Below, piece after piece: positions 11,313-22,889 of a stretch of DNA of 64,000 nucleotides (the first letter of the stretch is position 1; each line of letters opens with the position of its first letter). The stretch lies in NCBI GenBank assembly GCA_013407085.1, contig JACCGJ010023909.1, positions 1 to 64,000 on the forward strand, written 5' to 3'. Below the pieces are notes generated by a model, which saw nothing but the letters and a program-made list of their open reading frames with translations, had not been told where the DNA came from and ran no database searches. This DNA comes from Atriophallophorus winterbourni (Eukaryota > Platyhelminthes > Trematoda > Plagiorchiida > Microphallidae). The translations under genes were made by a program, and so were the position numbers.

Positions 11313-13051
11313 AAGAATGTTACGGGGTTAAAAGATCTGAAGATTCGTCGTTACAAATACATGCCTGATATACGTAGCCTACAATTTGTTCTCGAGTTTC
11401 GAGCGTGCGGGATAAGCCTCAGTTCATATGTTCCAAAATTTTCCACCAATTTTCGAGTGAAACGAATGATGGAACAACGTGGATTCAACGTATTTGCAAT
11501 CACTCAGTTGAGCCAAATTTTACACATGGTGAGTAATAGTTTCTTAAATCATTAAATTCAATCAAAATCAATCCAGTGTGTGAACATTGATCTGGTAAAA
11601 ATATTGTAAATTCAATGGAAAATCAAATCTTGCGAGCGAACTCAATTAGAATTCAAAAAATGACCTTTAAATGACCTCATTAATCATATGTAGTTCCAAA
11701 GAATGTGATTCTCTGTTTCTACATTCGTAATTATTTTTTTGATAATCGTAGATAATGAGAAAGCCGGATATTATCGTGAGTTTCAACACACATTCTTCCT
11801 ATTGACCCTGAAACCAATGTTTCAAATTTCACAGATACCAATCTTAATGTTTTAGTTGATGGTTTTCCCTCGTTGTAGTTGATTGTGACGGTTTGTCGAC
11901 AAGCTCGATAAAATCATCAGTGAAACGTACATCGAAACATTTTCCGACAAAAATCATATACTTTTATTGACTGTGACCACGGATCTTCGATAATAAGGAA
12001 TTTCTGATTGTCTTTGTTGTTGTCCTAAATAGAATTGTTTTATGATTGACAGCATTTTCGGAAACTATGCACCAAAGAGCTCTCGGTTGCAGAGGTTTTT
12101 CTTTCAAAACGACCGCGGTTACGTTTCTATTAAATTCATGCTTTATAAATTTATACCAATTTTACTGTAACAATGAGACTTTTACCGAATGCCTCAAGTA
12201 CAAAAAAATGGACTGTTAGCATGAAATTTTCGAATAACATCTACCACACGTGTCTTGTGCAAAATTCTCCAACGTTTTTATTAAGTGTCAAATATCCAAA
12301 TTTTTACAGGATATCAGATAGACTGAGTGTAGATAAATTAGCCTAAAATCTCGATAAATACATATTACATAAAATAAATTCGTTTGGCTTCAACACGTCA
12401 AACGACATTAAACTATTCATCACGAATATATAATAGTTAATTAAAATATCTGTATGATAGAAAACATAATGATGCATTTTATTTGATCAACCTCAGAATT
12501 TTTTTATGCCAGCAATTTCTGCATTGACAATAAAATGCACCGAAATGTTCAAGAATTATCGGCAAGAAAAATGCAGCATATTGCACAACCGGTGAGTTTG
12601 AGAATTTACCGTGCATAATATTCCGTTCAACATTATTTCGAGAAAATATATGAAATTAACAGCGTGTTTTAAATGAATGAACTAACTATCTTATTTAATC
12701 GTCAAACATGTTGTTATTCTCCGCCGATCGATATACATCACAAGCGTATGATGATTTTATGCGCCATAGACTTTGAATAACAGAACTCTCCGATTCGGAA
12801 GGAACAATCTTTGATGCATCACTCACAGTGATCGGCAGGAGCCGAGCGGTCAGCTTCTTCTGACCAAGTCAGCTTGACCAGCGCAGCATCTGCTCTAACC
12901 TAGTTTGGAAAATGCTTCCTCTTTAAAGTAGAATGCTTTGAGCGTGCCCTCTAAAGAAGAATGAGATCAAGAAGGGGACCGCCCAGCAATGTTTTAAAAA
13001 CCGGCGATATTTCCAAGAGAGTAACTTTACAGTGTTGAGACGGTGCACGTG

Positions 13052-13095
<44 letters not shown>

Positions 13096-16000
13096 CATAT
13101 TATTATTATTCCATTATTATTCCATTTAGCTGACTGCGACAACTGCAAAATTTACCCAACATGAATTTAAATTTAATCGGAGAGGACGAACAGTTGATTA
13201 CGAAGCTATTTATGGCGCACTGGTCACTTTAAATGGCCCCAAAGTTAAAATTAACAATCAGCTCTCTTGGCCAGAGGAAACTTGGACTTGTTATCCACAA
13301 CTTCTACAACATGCTCGTCATACAGCAGGAAGCGAATGCAAGGAAAATTTCGAATTTAATTTTTTAAACGACGCCGGTGAGTTTACAATTCATCCGAAAA
13401 GATTTTATCCGAGTAGTTTAGCTTTTTGAATTTCTAAGATTGAATACTGCAAGCTTTATTCAGGAAGATCAGGCCTTGAGAATAATGTGACGTAACAGTT
13501 TTGCAAATATGATTTTTTTAATTAATGATGTGTTTGAGTTATATTTTTGTTCTCCGTTAGAACATAAGGTTTTTTTAATAAGTGATAACGTAAAAATGGA
13601 AGTTTGAATATAATCAAATAATTGCTTTACATTCTTCCGAATTTTCGATTCTGCAATATTCTACAATCGATTTTCGCAAATTTAATGATTAACTCGCAGA
13701 TATGTTTTAATCTATGTAATAATTAATACAAACATAGATAATGCATCCGATCATATTGGTAAGTTAATTCTGAAAACTAACATTCTGCTGGGTAAAAATG
13801 TTTACGTGATTTGATATGTTCTGCCTGATAAGACGTAGTAAATTATTACAATGAAGATGTATAATTCACAAGCACATTTCATTGTTCTCTCGCTACTAAA
13901 TGACACCTGCAACAACAGGATTTGTTCAGTCAATGTGTTGTGCTAATTCGCAGTTATATATTTCATTATATGAATAAGCCTCATCTGGTAGAATCGCCAA
14001 ACCTAAATCGCAGTTAATAGCACCGCTGCCATATAGATCTTTTGTAGAAAGCTATCCTCAAATTTTTTATTAGCCTAAGTAGAAGCTTCATGTTAAATAT
14101 TTCTCTTATTCGACAACAGTATATCACGTGCAAATGGAATTGGATTCATTGTGGTTAGCTGTGACTGGATCAGCTTGTGGTTATGTAAGTTAACAGTTTC
14201 CCCTTTTCTCGCCAAAATATATTCCGGTGTGATCATTCGTATTTCCTTACTTCGCATTAGCTGAACACATCAAAACATTGCTAAAGTTCTTTTGAACCAA
14301 CCTTGAACGATTGATACAAATTTAATAAATTGCTTCAGGTAAAACATTTGTTCACCACGGTAAAGCGTTTTGATGTAAATTGTGACGCTCTGGATTCCGG
14401 ACTCAGCCCAGCTACATCCAATCACGCGTTCTTGCAACTTCGATTTCGGTCAGCTGATTTGAGGTCGGAGTACCGAGGTAAATATTCTAATCAACTCGAA
14501 TTCAATAAAATGTTGTCGATGCTAACCGAAGAACACGTGAATGCCTGGCAAATTACCGACGTTCCTTGCGAATGTGAGTCCCATCGCTTTAAGATTGTAA
14601 AATATTTTTGTAACTATACCAATATTAGAAAAGCTGCACTAATCTACGAATCAAAAATTATTGCAGAAAGAACCATTCTGTCGATTTAATTGCAGATTAT
14701 CTGGGACAAACAAAGGATATTTTGAGTAGGTTCGAGCAACATTTTAGCACGGTATCAATGTGGAAATTCATAAAATATATCAAATATTCGAAGGCATTCA
14801 AGAAAAGAATAAAATGTGTAATTTAGGTTTAGCGTATAACAAAATTACAGAATTTTTCCTAATTCACCGATTTCAAATGGCGGATGTCATTCATAAGTGA
14901 TAAATTGAACAAAGGTTCGCGTATATTTGCGACGCGGATTACTCAAAATATTCAGGTTGAAAAACGGAAGCAAAAGCGATAATTCCGTGTCAAATCCATA
15001 AATTCTTTGTTGCGTACTCCATGTTTCTAAACATTATATAATGGCCATAATTGTAACATTTATTTCATGAAAAAATTCAATTTGTGTACTACACAGGATT
15101 TGCACGTGTTGGCCACGGTTGGATAAGTTTGGTATGAACAAACTGTTCAATCACATGTAGCCAAAGAAATGTTGAAGATCTTAAGCCCATGGTGATGAAC
15201 AAAATTGCTTATGTGCATGCAGATTAAGATTTTTGAACTGAGCAACTAATCAGTCCTGAAATGTACCAGCTCTGTTGAACTAACAGTGAGATCTCGGAAT
15301 TAATATACATGAGAGGAATGCTGCTGTTTTGCAGAAAAATGGAGACATTAAATGGTGTGATTTAGGAGAACACCACGGAGTGATACAATTTCATAGCCTA
15401 TACCCATATTGTTTATAACAAGATCAAAATTCATATGTGTTCCTGGATTCTGATTGCTAACAGAAAATGAGGTGAGAACTGCAATATGCACTGTAAAAAC
15501 GTAATGCCCTTAACACCGTTGAAAATTAAACAATTAAGACAAACCCACTTCGATTAGATAATGATTGTTTTTACATTATCACGTGACAATAGTGCAATAG
15601 AATTTACGCAAATTCTTTTTTTATTTCATAAGAACTGTCGGTCATTTATGAAAGCTTGAAGACAACTTCCCTGGGAATATGTGACGAAGTGCGTTTTGTT
15701 CATGTAGTCAATTCCATTCGAATGTGTACAAAATTCGTTTCATCAACAATGATTCAGCTGATCTATCATCTAGCATCGTTTACTATTAACGATTCCGGGT
15801 GTTTTGCACCCGGAAGCAGCAGTGCTTTCTAACAGAAAGTACACGAACAAAATGATGCACTATCGAAGCCACTGTTTTATCATTGACACTTACGAGTTAA
15901 TTTTGTACCGTTTTATATGTGGCAAACTTACTTAATAGTGGCCTCATATTATGATTCACGCGTGTGGTCTGAAACCAGATGCAGTAAGATATCTTTCTCA

Positions 16001-16970
16001 CCATGGTAATTCGACTCGCTCCTCTCAACTTGAGGTGTCCGGTATGACCGATATGCTACTGAACTCTGGAAAACAGTATTACCGACTATTCTGGAGTCCC
16101 ATCGACAATGACGGTTACATTAGATTATTTCCTCACACAACACTAACCAACTATGCTTAACAAATCTGTTCTTGGATGTCTCTACACCAATGCCCAATGC
16201 TTACTCAAAAAATTTGCCTAACTTGTCGCAATGTGAGACAAAGCTACCTCCGTTAATTGGCATTACAGAAAATTGGCTCAACCCGAATCTTCATGAATTT
16301 GAGTTAGAGTTTGCTGACATGACGTGCATCAGGTGTAGGAATGGTAGCACTCTATTATGAGTAGAAACCCACATGCAGAGAATTTACACATTTTGACTTC
16401 GTATATTAAGACACGGTATGGTGATTGTTGACAACGCTAACAATAGCGGATTGCATATAGGTGTAATTTATCGTCCAGTAGCAGCCTCCTCAGCTTATAA
16501 TGCGCCGCCTCTCTTCAAGATACACTGTATTGACTTCATATAACATTCGAGGAATATTGATCTTGAAAGACGTTACTCTGCCTAACCCACTGAAGACTGA
16601 CTTCAATTCTCAAAACCCCCATTATTGCTATCTTAACACGGGGATTGTAAGACATTCCGTTTAATAATTAGGTGGGAAGCCATACAAAATACAGAGGGAC
16701 GGATATGCCAACCATACTCGATCTAATCTGAAGGAAATTTTGTCGAAGCCATTATATATGTTCGAGAGAACATTTGGTCTTGAATTTCGAATACCAGCAT
16801 CCAGCTGACCGAATAAAAGATGCATTAAAATCATCAGAAATGTGTGCTTGTCGGAAGCCATTCAAACGCCCTGACTGTGAAAACGACTGACATATTGAAG
16901 GCATCGGAATTAAGGAGAAGTTGTTCAGTATTTTGTAAAAGATCAGCCTGGAAATAAGCACCATATCTGC

Positions 16971-17009
<39 letters not shown>

Positions 17010-17539
17010 GCAGTGACTAACAAGCCCAAAGTGGTTTGTCGGAAATTTTGTTCAAAATTTGTGCGCTCAGCTTTCAGCGAGTAACCAATTATGCATAGCG
17101 CTTAAATCTTCTACAATGGTGACTCACTTAATAACAATAATTTGTTTTTGAGATGAATAAGTCAGACACAATGTCATATCAATTATGCTCGATCAGAAAA
17201 AAATTCCGTTTATATCGCTTGCCATGCATCATTTATACGAGTTCAATCAACATGTGATAAAATTGTTTCATATCAGAAAAATTTAACAAACAGGTAATCG
17301 GGATGTTTCAACTAAAGAACGACATCGTTTCCTGTGTTGCCTTCACGATTACTGCTCACGTTGGGATGGTTCACGTTGAAGTGGATTTCAAGGTCTCGTT
17401 TCTGTTCTCCGATAAATCACCCGCTTGGAACACACCGATGCTCTTTAAAGCAAAATTTGTTTCGAGTGCGCGCAACAAGATGGTACTCATCCGTCTGCCA
17501 ATGAAGGACAAATACGGAATGAGGGAATGTTACATTTAA
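11313..17539 (+). CDS. Multi-exon host gene, product unknown (3' part)
   Basis: Eight exons with GT-AG borders join in one frame: 11313-11528, 12053-12117, 12513-12591, 13130-13376, 14120-14184, 14339-14573, 14696-14751 and 17294-17539. Phases at all seven joins agree, giving about 402 residues from the first exon I can see to a stop at 17537-17539. Most donors are GTGAGT or GTAAGT; the weaker ones are GTTACG after 12117 and GTATCA after 14751, so those ends are less sure. The upstream start exon was not found. No signal peptide, membrane segment or known domain is evident. Distinct stretches include WPEETWTCYPQLLQHARH in exon 4 and LSMLTEEHVNAWQITDVPC in exon 6. The last intron (14752-17293) hosts a CR1 fragment and a TA microsatellite. 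AATAAA follows at 17731. I do not recognise the family. Confidence 0.55.
13056..13094. repeat. TA dinucleotide microsatellite
   Basis: An uninterrupted (TA)n run of about 39 bases in the intron just upstream of exon 4 of the 11.3-17.5 kb gene. It lies 35 bases before the acceptor, inside the region where the polypyrimidine tract and branch point would be. Confidence 0.95.
14752..15940. other. Intronic AT-rich DNA, no feature recognised
   Basis: First half of the last intron of the host gene. Nothing firm is seen. A faint likeness to the family-2 hammerhead repeat spacer exists around 15120-15260 (GTGCATGCAGATTAAG), but no ribozyme core is present. Confidence 0.35.
15951..16970 (+). pseudogene. 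CR1-like LINE fragment, ORF1 tail and endonuclease (copy 5)
   Basis: In changing frames: the end of ORF1, then the endonuclease start SVLGCLYTNAQCLLKKF (about 16170) and LIGITENWLNPNLHEFELE (16255) with the catalytic Glu context ITE-W. Later GTDMPTILDLI (16690) corresponds to GTNTPSIPDLV of the 36.0-kb copy, the endonuclease C-terminal part. The final GKSDH motif is not readable and many stops are present. The fragment sits in the last intron of the host gene and ends at a TA microsatellite. Confidence 0.6.
16974..17006. repeat. TA dinucleotide microsatellite
   Basis: A perfect (TA)n run of about 33 bases directly at the right edge of the CR1 endonuclease fragment. Confidence 0.95.
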
Positions 17540-17730
17540 CAGTCTCTTTGTTTGGACAATCTTACTTTGAGTGCTAATTTTGTTTTGCTCATTCCAATGC
17601 GTGTTACTGAGCAAAAGTCTCAGCATACTTTTCCAAGTTGAATAATCAGTTGTTTTTCTTGGTTAATGTGAAAAGTTGAATTTATTTGGAATTCCTTACA
17701 TTATTTTATAAGTTTGTTCACGATTTTATA

Positions 17731-17736
17731 AATAAA
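17731..17736 (+). promoter_or_regulatory. AATAAA polyadenylation signal
   Basis: Canonical hexamer about 190 bases after the stop codon of the last exon at 17539, in AT-rich DNA, followed by a T-rich stretch (17749-17764). It is the natural 3' end signal of the host gene. Confidence 0.6.
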
Positions 17737-17784
17737 GAAATTTTTTGACAGTTTTTTTTTCTTTATTTGTTCAGCTTATCTAGG

Positions 17785-20700
17785 CTTATGTATTAATTAC
17801 CTGGGTAGGGTTTTAGGCGTAAAATCCTGAATATTCTTTTTAGAAGACTCAAGATTAGCGAGCTTTATTGTACACTACCGGGCATTGATGTCCAGGCTTA
17901 AGGTTAAACGACACCCAGATACCGAGATTATTTTCTGCGGTAGTCCATAAGAGATCTTGCGTGCCAAGCTGATACGTGTGAGGCACAGATTTTCCAAGCC
18001 GTAGCATTTTACATTTCACAGGATTAAATGGTATCTCATTCGAGTAAGACCAACGAAATAAGTTTTACCGATCCCGTTGTAATGCCATACAGTCATTAAC
18101 AGACCTGACACGTATCCAAGTTTTAATATCATCTGCAAATAGTATCAAGTTGCATCCAATATCCTCTACTATATCGTTCATATTCATCAAGAATAAATGA
18201 GGTCTAAGCACCGATACTTGCGGAACTCCACTCGTGACGTCTATTTTTTCTAGATAAATTGCTGCCAACGCAAACTTGGACGTGTCTATCAGCAAGATAG
18301 TCCCTTATCCTATTCAGCAAAATTCCTGTTATTCCGTATGATTCCAGCTTTTTAATTAAGATGTCATGGTTGACTCTATCGAAAGCTTTGGAAGTATCGA
18401 TGTAGGAAGCATGAAAAGCCTCACCTTCGTCGGGTGCCTTTGTCCAATCCTCGAAAGTTGTGAAAAGGTTAGATAAACACCAACGATCTCTTCGAAAACC
18501 GTGTTGTGCTCTGGTCAAAATATTTTGGCTTACAAAATGTTCTCTTATACGCGCAGTCACAATGCGTTTCATTAATTTAGGAATCACCGTAATTAACGTT
18601 ACCGGTCTACAGTTTGCTGTGTCTGAATGGCTACCGCCTTTATAAATAGGAGTTATCATTCCTGTTTTCCATTGCGGTTGTATTTTTCCTTCATTTGAGC
18701 TGAGATTGAATATGCGAGTGAGAGGAGCCGTCAAAGCAATGCGACGACTGCGAAGCATGGCAGGGGTAATTTTGTCTTCGCCAGGGGACATTTTTTCGTG
18801 TAGTTGACGAAGTTCCCGCCAAATCATTTATTTGTTGATAGTCATTTCACTTAGTAATTCCGAATGTGACGAATTTTGTGAAACTTGGTATGGGAGGCGA
18901 CGCTTGGGATTGAAGATAAATGAGTAAAACGCTGCTAAAATATCGGCGGTATCTTGGGCAGTATGTGTCAATCCATTAGATGTTAGTACAGAAAATACAC
19001 ATGGTTTGATTTTTGATCGTTTATTTACTATCTCCTCCATTCTCTTAAACAAGTTTCATTGGAATTGCATTCGATCTTCTCTTACAATACTCGTGACATG
19101 ATCTTGTATCTTATAGAATCGCTTCCAAGTCGCTTCCGTAACAAACTTCTTAAGTGTTACAAAAAACTCTCGCTTAACAGCTAACCATTTCTTAGTTCTA
19201 TTCCGAATAACAAACTGGTTGTTGTAGTTGCATTTATGTTGTACCAAAATCGAGTTTTCGTCAATCTTCGAATACAGATAATTTAGAAACGTAATATAAT
19301 ATGAGCCAGAATCCACTGAATCAAACTCATGATTGTGTGTATCCCGGAGGCTGATATTTAAGGATTTAGATTGTATTTCTCCTGAGACTTTCGTCTGTTC
19401 GCTCAATCGTTCCGCACTACATAAATAATCAAACAAAAGCAGCGAATGATCGCTCTTTCCCAGTGGTGCCAAGTACTGTATATCCTCTACCGCGGTTGCC
19501 TCAGGCGTTAAGACATGGTCAAGAGTTGAAGGTTGGTCAACCACGCTTGCGAGTTTGCTGGTTAACGTGGTTGTGCAGTGAAGCAATTTCTCTAACCCCC
19601 TTGAATTTATGTTCAAACGAATGCAGGGAGTGTTCACCTCTCGAATATAGTTTAGGTAGAATAAAATCGCCAATAATCAGCATTTGCGTAGTCTGGAAGC
19701 TTGTGATGTGTTGCAAGGATTCGATTGGCTTTTCATTAAATGAGCTTTCGGATGATGGCATGCGGTAAATAATGCAATTCGAACATTCATCTCCAGTGAC
19801 TAGCTTTACTGAACACCATATCGTATCAGGAAGTCTGATATCAGGATGATCGGTTACGTTACACTGCGCAAAAACTTCGTGATAGGGGACTGCAACACTA
19901 CCACCAGATGTTCAATCGCTATTGCGACGGAGTAGTCACATTTTCGGAATAAAAAGCTCAGCATCGGTCATGCAGCGCTGCAACCAAGCCTCTGTAACTG
20001 CAAACAAATCAGGTTAACGTCTATCACAAAGCTCACATAGTGCAGCTAATTTGTTAGTTAAACACTGAGCACTTGTATATATGCACTTGATCGTATTTAT
20101 GTTACACAATGTAGGATCGTGTAATGTAGCTATTGGTCCAACTATCGATGAGTCGGACCGTTTTCGTTTTACGGGTAACCTTTTGACTGTCAGTAAGAAG
20201 ATTGCAATCAGGCTGTGGTTGCGATGGTTCTCTTGGTTTTAGTGAGGGGACACGCTTGGGCACGCTTAGTCTCACGTGTGGTGGAAGTTTCGAGTGTTTA
20301 GATTTCCAGTCGGTTTTCATAGCGATAGCCATTTCAGTCGTTACAAAAGTGATTTTCAGAGGACTGGGCCAATTGCCTTTGTAGTTAGAGGATCGAGGTA
20401 TTCCAAAATTGTCTACGACAATGGAATCACGAGATTCAATAGCATCGGCAATGTATAACCATTGCTTCAAATCATATTGCTTTGATTTCGATGCTGATAC
20501 TACATCAACATTTTCTGGGACACCGAGGAATATTAACTTACGTTAAGTAGACTGGTCTCGTCAATTGGACTGACATTTCTTTTCTAACCAGGGTATGTTG
20601 TCTTGGACTCGGCAGGTCAAACCCGGACAAGCACCTAGTAAATACGCATTCAGGATGATTTTTTCCATGTGACCCTTAATAGGCGCAGCCGGTCTACGTG

Positions 20701-20870
20701 TGGGGTACTAAAGCTTTCAAGCCCACGTTTGTAGATAGCTTAGTCCATTCCTTCAGCATATGTGCATTTCTTGCTGAAAAAAGTGAATCTGTCGAATCGG
20801 GGATATTTGTGCAGATTACACTGAGAGCGATATCTATATTAGTAGAATGAGCGGTAGCATTGCGTTTTGG
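17785..20870 (-). mobile_element. CR1-like LINE, long copy 6 (ORF1 RRM domains to RT C-terminus)
   Basis: The second-longest CR1-like copy in the window. Reading leftward: ORF1 RRM-like domain 1 (ISLSVICTNIPDSTDSLFSA near 20840), domain 2 (VVDNFGIPRSSNYKG, 20420), endonuclease (KCIYTSAQCLTNKLAAL 20080; VTEAWL; IIGDFILP near 19670, where GDFN is expected; HVLTPEA, LGKSDHS near 19440), linker, then RT (KMSPGEDKITPAML 18790; CRPVTLITVIPKLMKRIVT; YIDTSKAFDRVNHDIL 18380; TSGVPQVSVL; LILFADDIKTW 18130). The zinc finger end of ORF1 is absent. It breaks off at 17785 just after VINT, so the C-terminus and 3' end are missing. Frameshifts separate EN, linker and RT, and the Asn of GDFN is changed, so it is dead. 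Confidence 0.8.
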
Positions 20871-20969
20871 GGGAGCTCGGATCTAGCAATTAGACGATGG
20901 GGAGTCCTGGACAATGTATTCACAATTTTACCACATGAGAACCTAGGTAAATAGACGCACATACACATC

Positions 20970-21001
20970 CCAAAAACTACTGTTTGCACTCATCAGGTAA
21001 A
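20970..21001 (-). ncRNA. Hammerhead ribozyme relic, - sense unit
   Basis: On the - strand TTTAC, core CTGATGA (20991-20997), GTGC-AAACA, then a mutated right half (AGTAG and GTTTTT instead of GCAC and GAAAC). The left half is perfect and the right half has decayed. Confidence 0.4.
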
Positions 21002-21469
21002 GATAGTAGGATCAGAATCCACATAAGTTTAAAACAGTAGAACAATGGTAAACAAGTTGCGCTTGCATGCCACTGATGGTTAAGATATGTATGATCATCC
21101 CTTTTCTTAACATGAGTCTACACTCATGTAGATAGGGTTCAAACCCATAACCATAAAAATGCTCATTTGCGTGCAATTCCATCACAAACAACACAACCGG
21201 TTTCATGCTGTCTGCACTTTTAAGGTTGAGGTAGTAGGATCACGATCCACATGCGTTTGAAACAATGGAAGATTGGTTAACAAGTTGCGCTTGTATGTCA
21301 CAGTTGTTTAAGCTTGGTACGACCAAGCTGTTAAAACCCATGATCCTATAGGCTTTATATCATTAGGGCAAACTGCACGAATCCTGTCGTGGTGTCTGTG
21401 TGTGATGGAAATGCATGCAAATGTGCATTTTTCCACTGTTTCGATTGCATACGGATCCTGATCCTACTT

Positions 21470-21512
21470 GCTCTGCCTGATGAGTGCGAAAAGCACGAAA
21501 ACGGTCGTGATG
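21470..21512 (+). ncRNA. Type I hammerhead ribozyme, core intact
   Basis: CTGATGA (21477-21483), stem II GTGC (21484-21487) with GCAC (21493-21496) around a five-base loop, GAAA (21497-21500), then ACGGTC, giving cleavage after C21506. Both invariant boxes and a perfect 4-bp stem II are present. Stem III would be two base pairs (A-U plus A-G in place of C-G, so weakened), and stem I (CTGC with GTGA) is weak with wobble pairs. Hammerheads with such tiny stem III are known in newt satellite DNA and in Penelope-like elements, where they act best as dimers. Activity in cis is uncertain. Confidence 0.65.
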
Positions 21513-22017
21513 TGTGCTTCTGATGGAAATAAAAGCAAATGAGCATTATTGTTCATAAAAATATGTGAAAACACAATCAACAAGCGTGTGGGCTCTTATG
21601 AATAAACACAATGGTCGTATCAATCTTTACCGTATAATAGCAAATTTGTTAGTATTATTCCACTGTTTGATGCGCATGCGGAACTTGATCCTACTGGCCC
21701 AAACTGTGGGGTGCAAACAACACGTAATCAGTTGTAATATGTTCAAACCCATGATCCTATGGGCATTATAAAATTTGGGCAAACTACTGTCCCATACTGT
21801 TTTGTGTAAACAGCACGAGACTGGTCGTGCGGGGTGTGTGAGATGGAAATGCATGCAAATGAACTTTTGCTTTCATGATCATAGGTGTGAATATATGAAT
21901 GTGGGCTGGTATGAATTAACGGCTTGGTCGTACCAACCTTAACCTACAGTGCATTCAAGCGGAACTTTATTAATTTTTTCCACCGTTTCAAACGCATGCG
22001 GATCTTGATCCTACTGT

Positions 22018-22056
22018 CTATACATGATGAGTACAAACAGCACGAAACCAGTGTGT
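22018..22056 (+). ncRNA. Hammerhead ribozyme relic, near-complete core
   Basis: Core reads ATGATGA (22024-22030; first base C changed to A), stem II GTAC/GCAC with one mismatch, GAAA (22044-22047), then CCAGTGTG. Two changes in otherwise conserved positions suggest recent loss. Confidence 0.5.
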
Positions 22057-22434
22057 ATTTCATGGAAATACAAGTAAATAAATAATATTGTTCATGATGA
22101 TGTGTGTAAACACTATCTACAAGAGTGTGGGCTCGTGTGAATGAACGCGAAGGTCGTACCAATGTTTTTCACTAGTAACATATAATAGCAACGTGTTTAC
22201 CATTCTCAAACTGTTTCAAGTGCATACGGATCCTGATCCTACTCTCCATAACTGTTGTGGGCAAACATCACGTAAACGGTCGTGGTGTGTGTGTGTGGCG
22301 CAAATGCATGCAATTGACCATATTTATTCACGATCATGGTTTAAGCCCTAGCTAATGGATGTGGGCATGTTAGCATCATACGTTTCACCAATTTTACATT
22401 GTTTATCGCGATTGCGGATTCAGATCCCACTGTT

Positions 22435-22473
22435 CCAACCTGCTGAGTGCGACCAGCAGGAACCCGGTCGTGG
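22435..22473 (+). ncRNA. Hammerhead ribozyme relic with paired stem I
   Basis: CCAAC, core CTGCTGA (22440-22446; A to C), stem II GTGC/GCAG (three of four pairs), GAAC in place of GAAA, then CCGGTC and GTGG. CCAAC can pair with GTGG with one bulged A, supporting the family consensus CCAC/GTGG for stem I. Confidence 0.45.
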
Positions 22474-22524
22474 TTTTCGCGTCTGTGTTTAATGGAAATG
22501 CATACAACTGAACTTTTTTCATGG

Positions 22525-22885
22525 TTATTTGTTTAATCCTTTTCAAAATGAATGTATGCTCATTTTAATAATTTTCCAAAATTCCATACAATTTAAATAG
22601 GATACATTGATAAATTGGTTGAAGATGTAAATATTGAAATTGTGTGAAAAAATTGTGTAATGCTCCTTTTATGGGCGTCTCAATTTAAAGCCAATTATTA
22701 CCTATAATACACGGTATTGTGTACAGGATATACATTAAAGGAAACACAATAATTAAACTATTAGGAAGAAAAGTTCAAGGTTAACGCTGATGTTTGCTTC
22801 TTACAAAACTTTTTATATTGTATTTATTCGATATTACAACATATTAAGCAAAGAACCCAAAGCGAATGTGGGATTCTTCTCTTGT
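22525..22885. other. AT-rich spacer between the hammerhead array and a CR1 fragment
   Basis: About 360 bases with no gene, repeat unit or splice-bounded exon that I can support. Confidence 0.35.
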
Positions 22886-22889
22886 ATGA

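Larger units (their letters stand above)
20930..22520. repeat. Array of hammerhead-bearing repeats (family 2)
   Basis: Roughly nine divergent units of about 200-330 bases. Each + sense unit carries GATCCTACT or a variant, then a hammerhead or its relic, then GGTCGTGG, then a GT-rich run, then GGAAATGCATGCAAATGA. Markers GATCCTACT and variants lie near 21456, 21690, 22008, 22231 and 22424. The first two units (about 20985-21010 and 21190-21245) are in the - sense; the rest are +. The array therefore switches direction near 21.3 kb. No protein is encoded. Family-2 copies also occur at 8.0-8.9, 10.6-11.0 and 29.5-29.8 kb. Confidence 0.7.

Noticed and set aside
12770..12830. Possible remnant of the LINE-X zinc finger end (KDCSFRIGEFCYSK on the - strand)
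   Set aside because: Only about 15 codons resemble DCFSRIELFSHSK at 52.2 kb; too short to call, and it lies in an intron of the host gene.
20930..22520. Possible CRISPR-like array of regular repeats
   Set aside because: Units are 200-330 bp, divergent and in both orientations, and the genome is eukaryotic. The conserved part is a hammerhead ribozyme.
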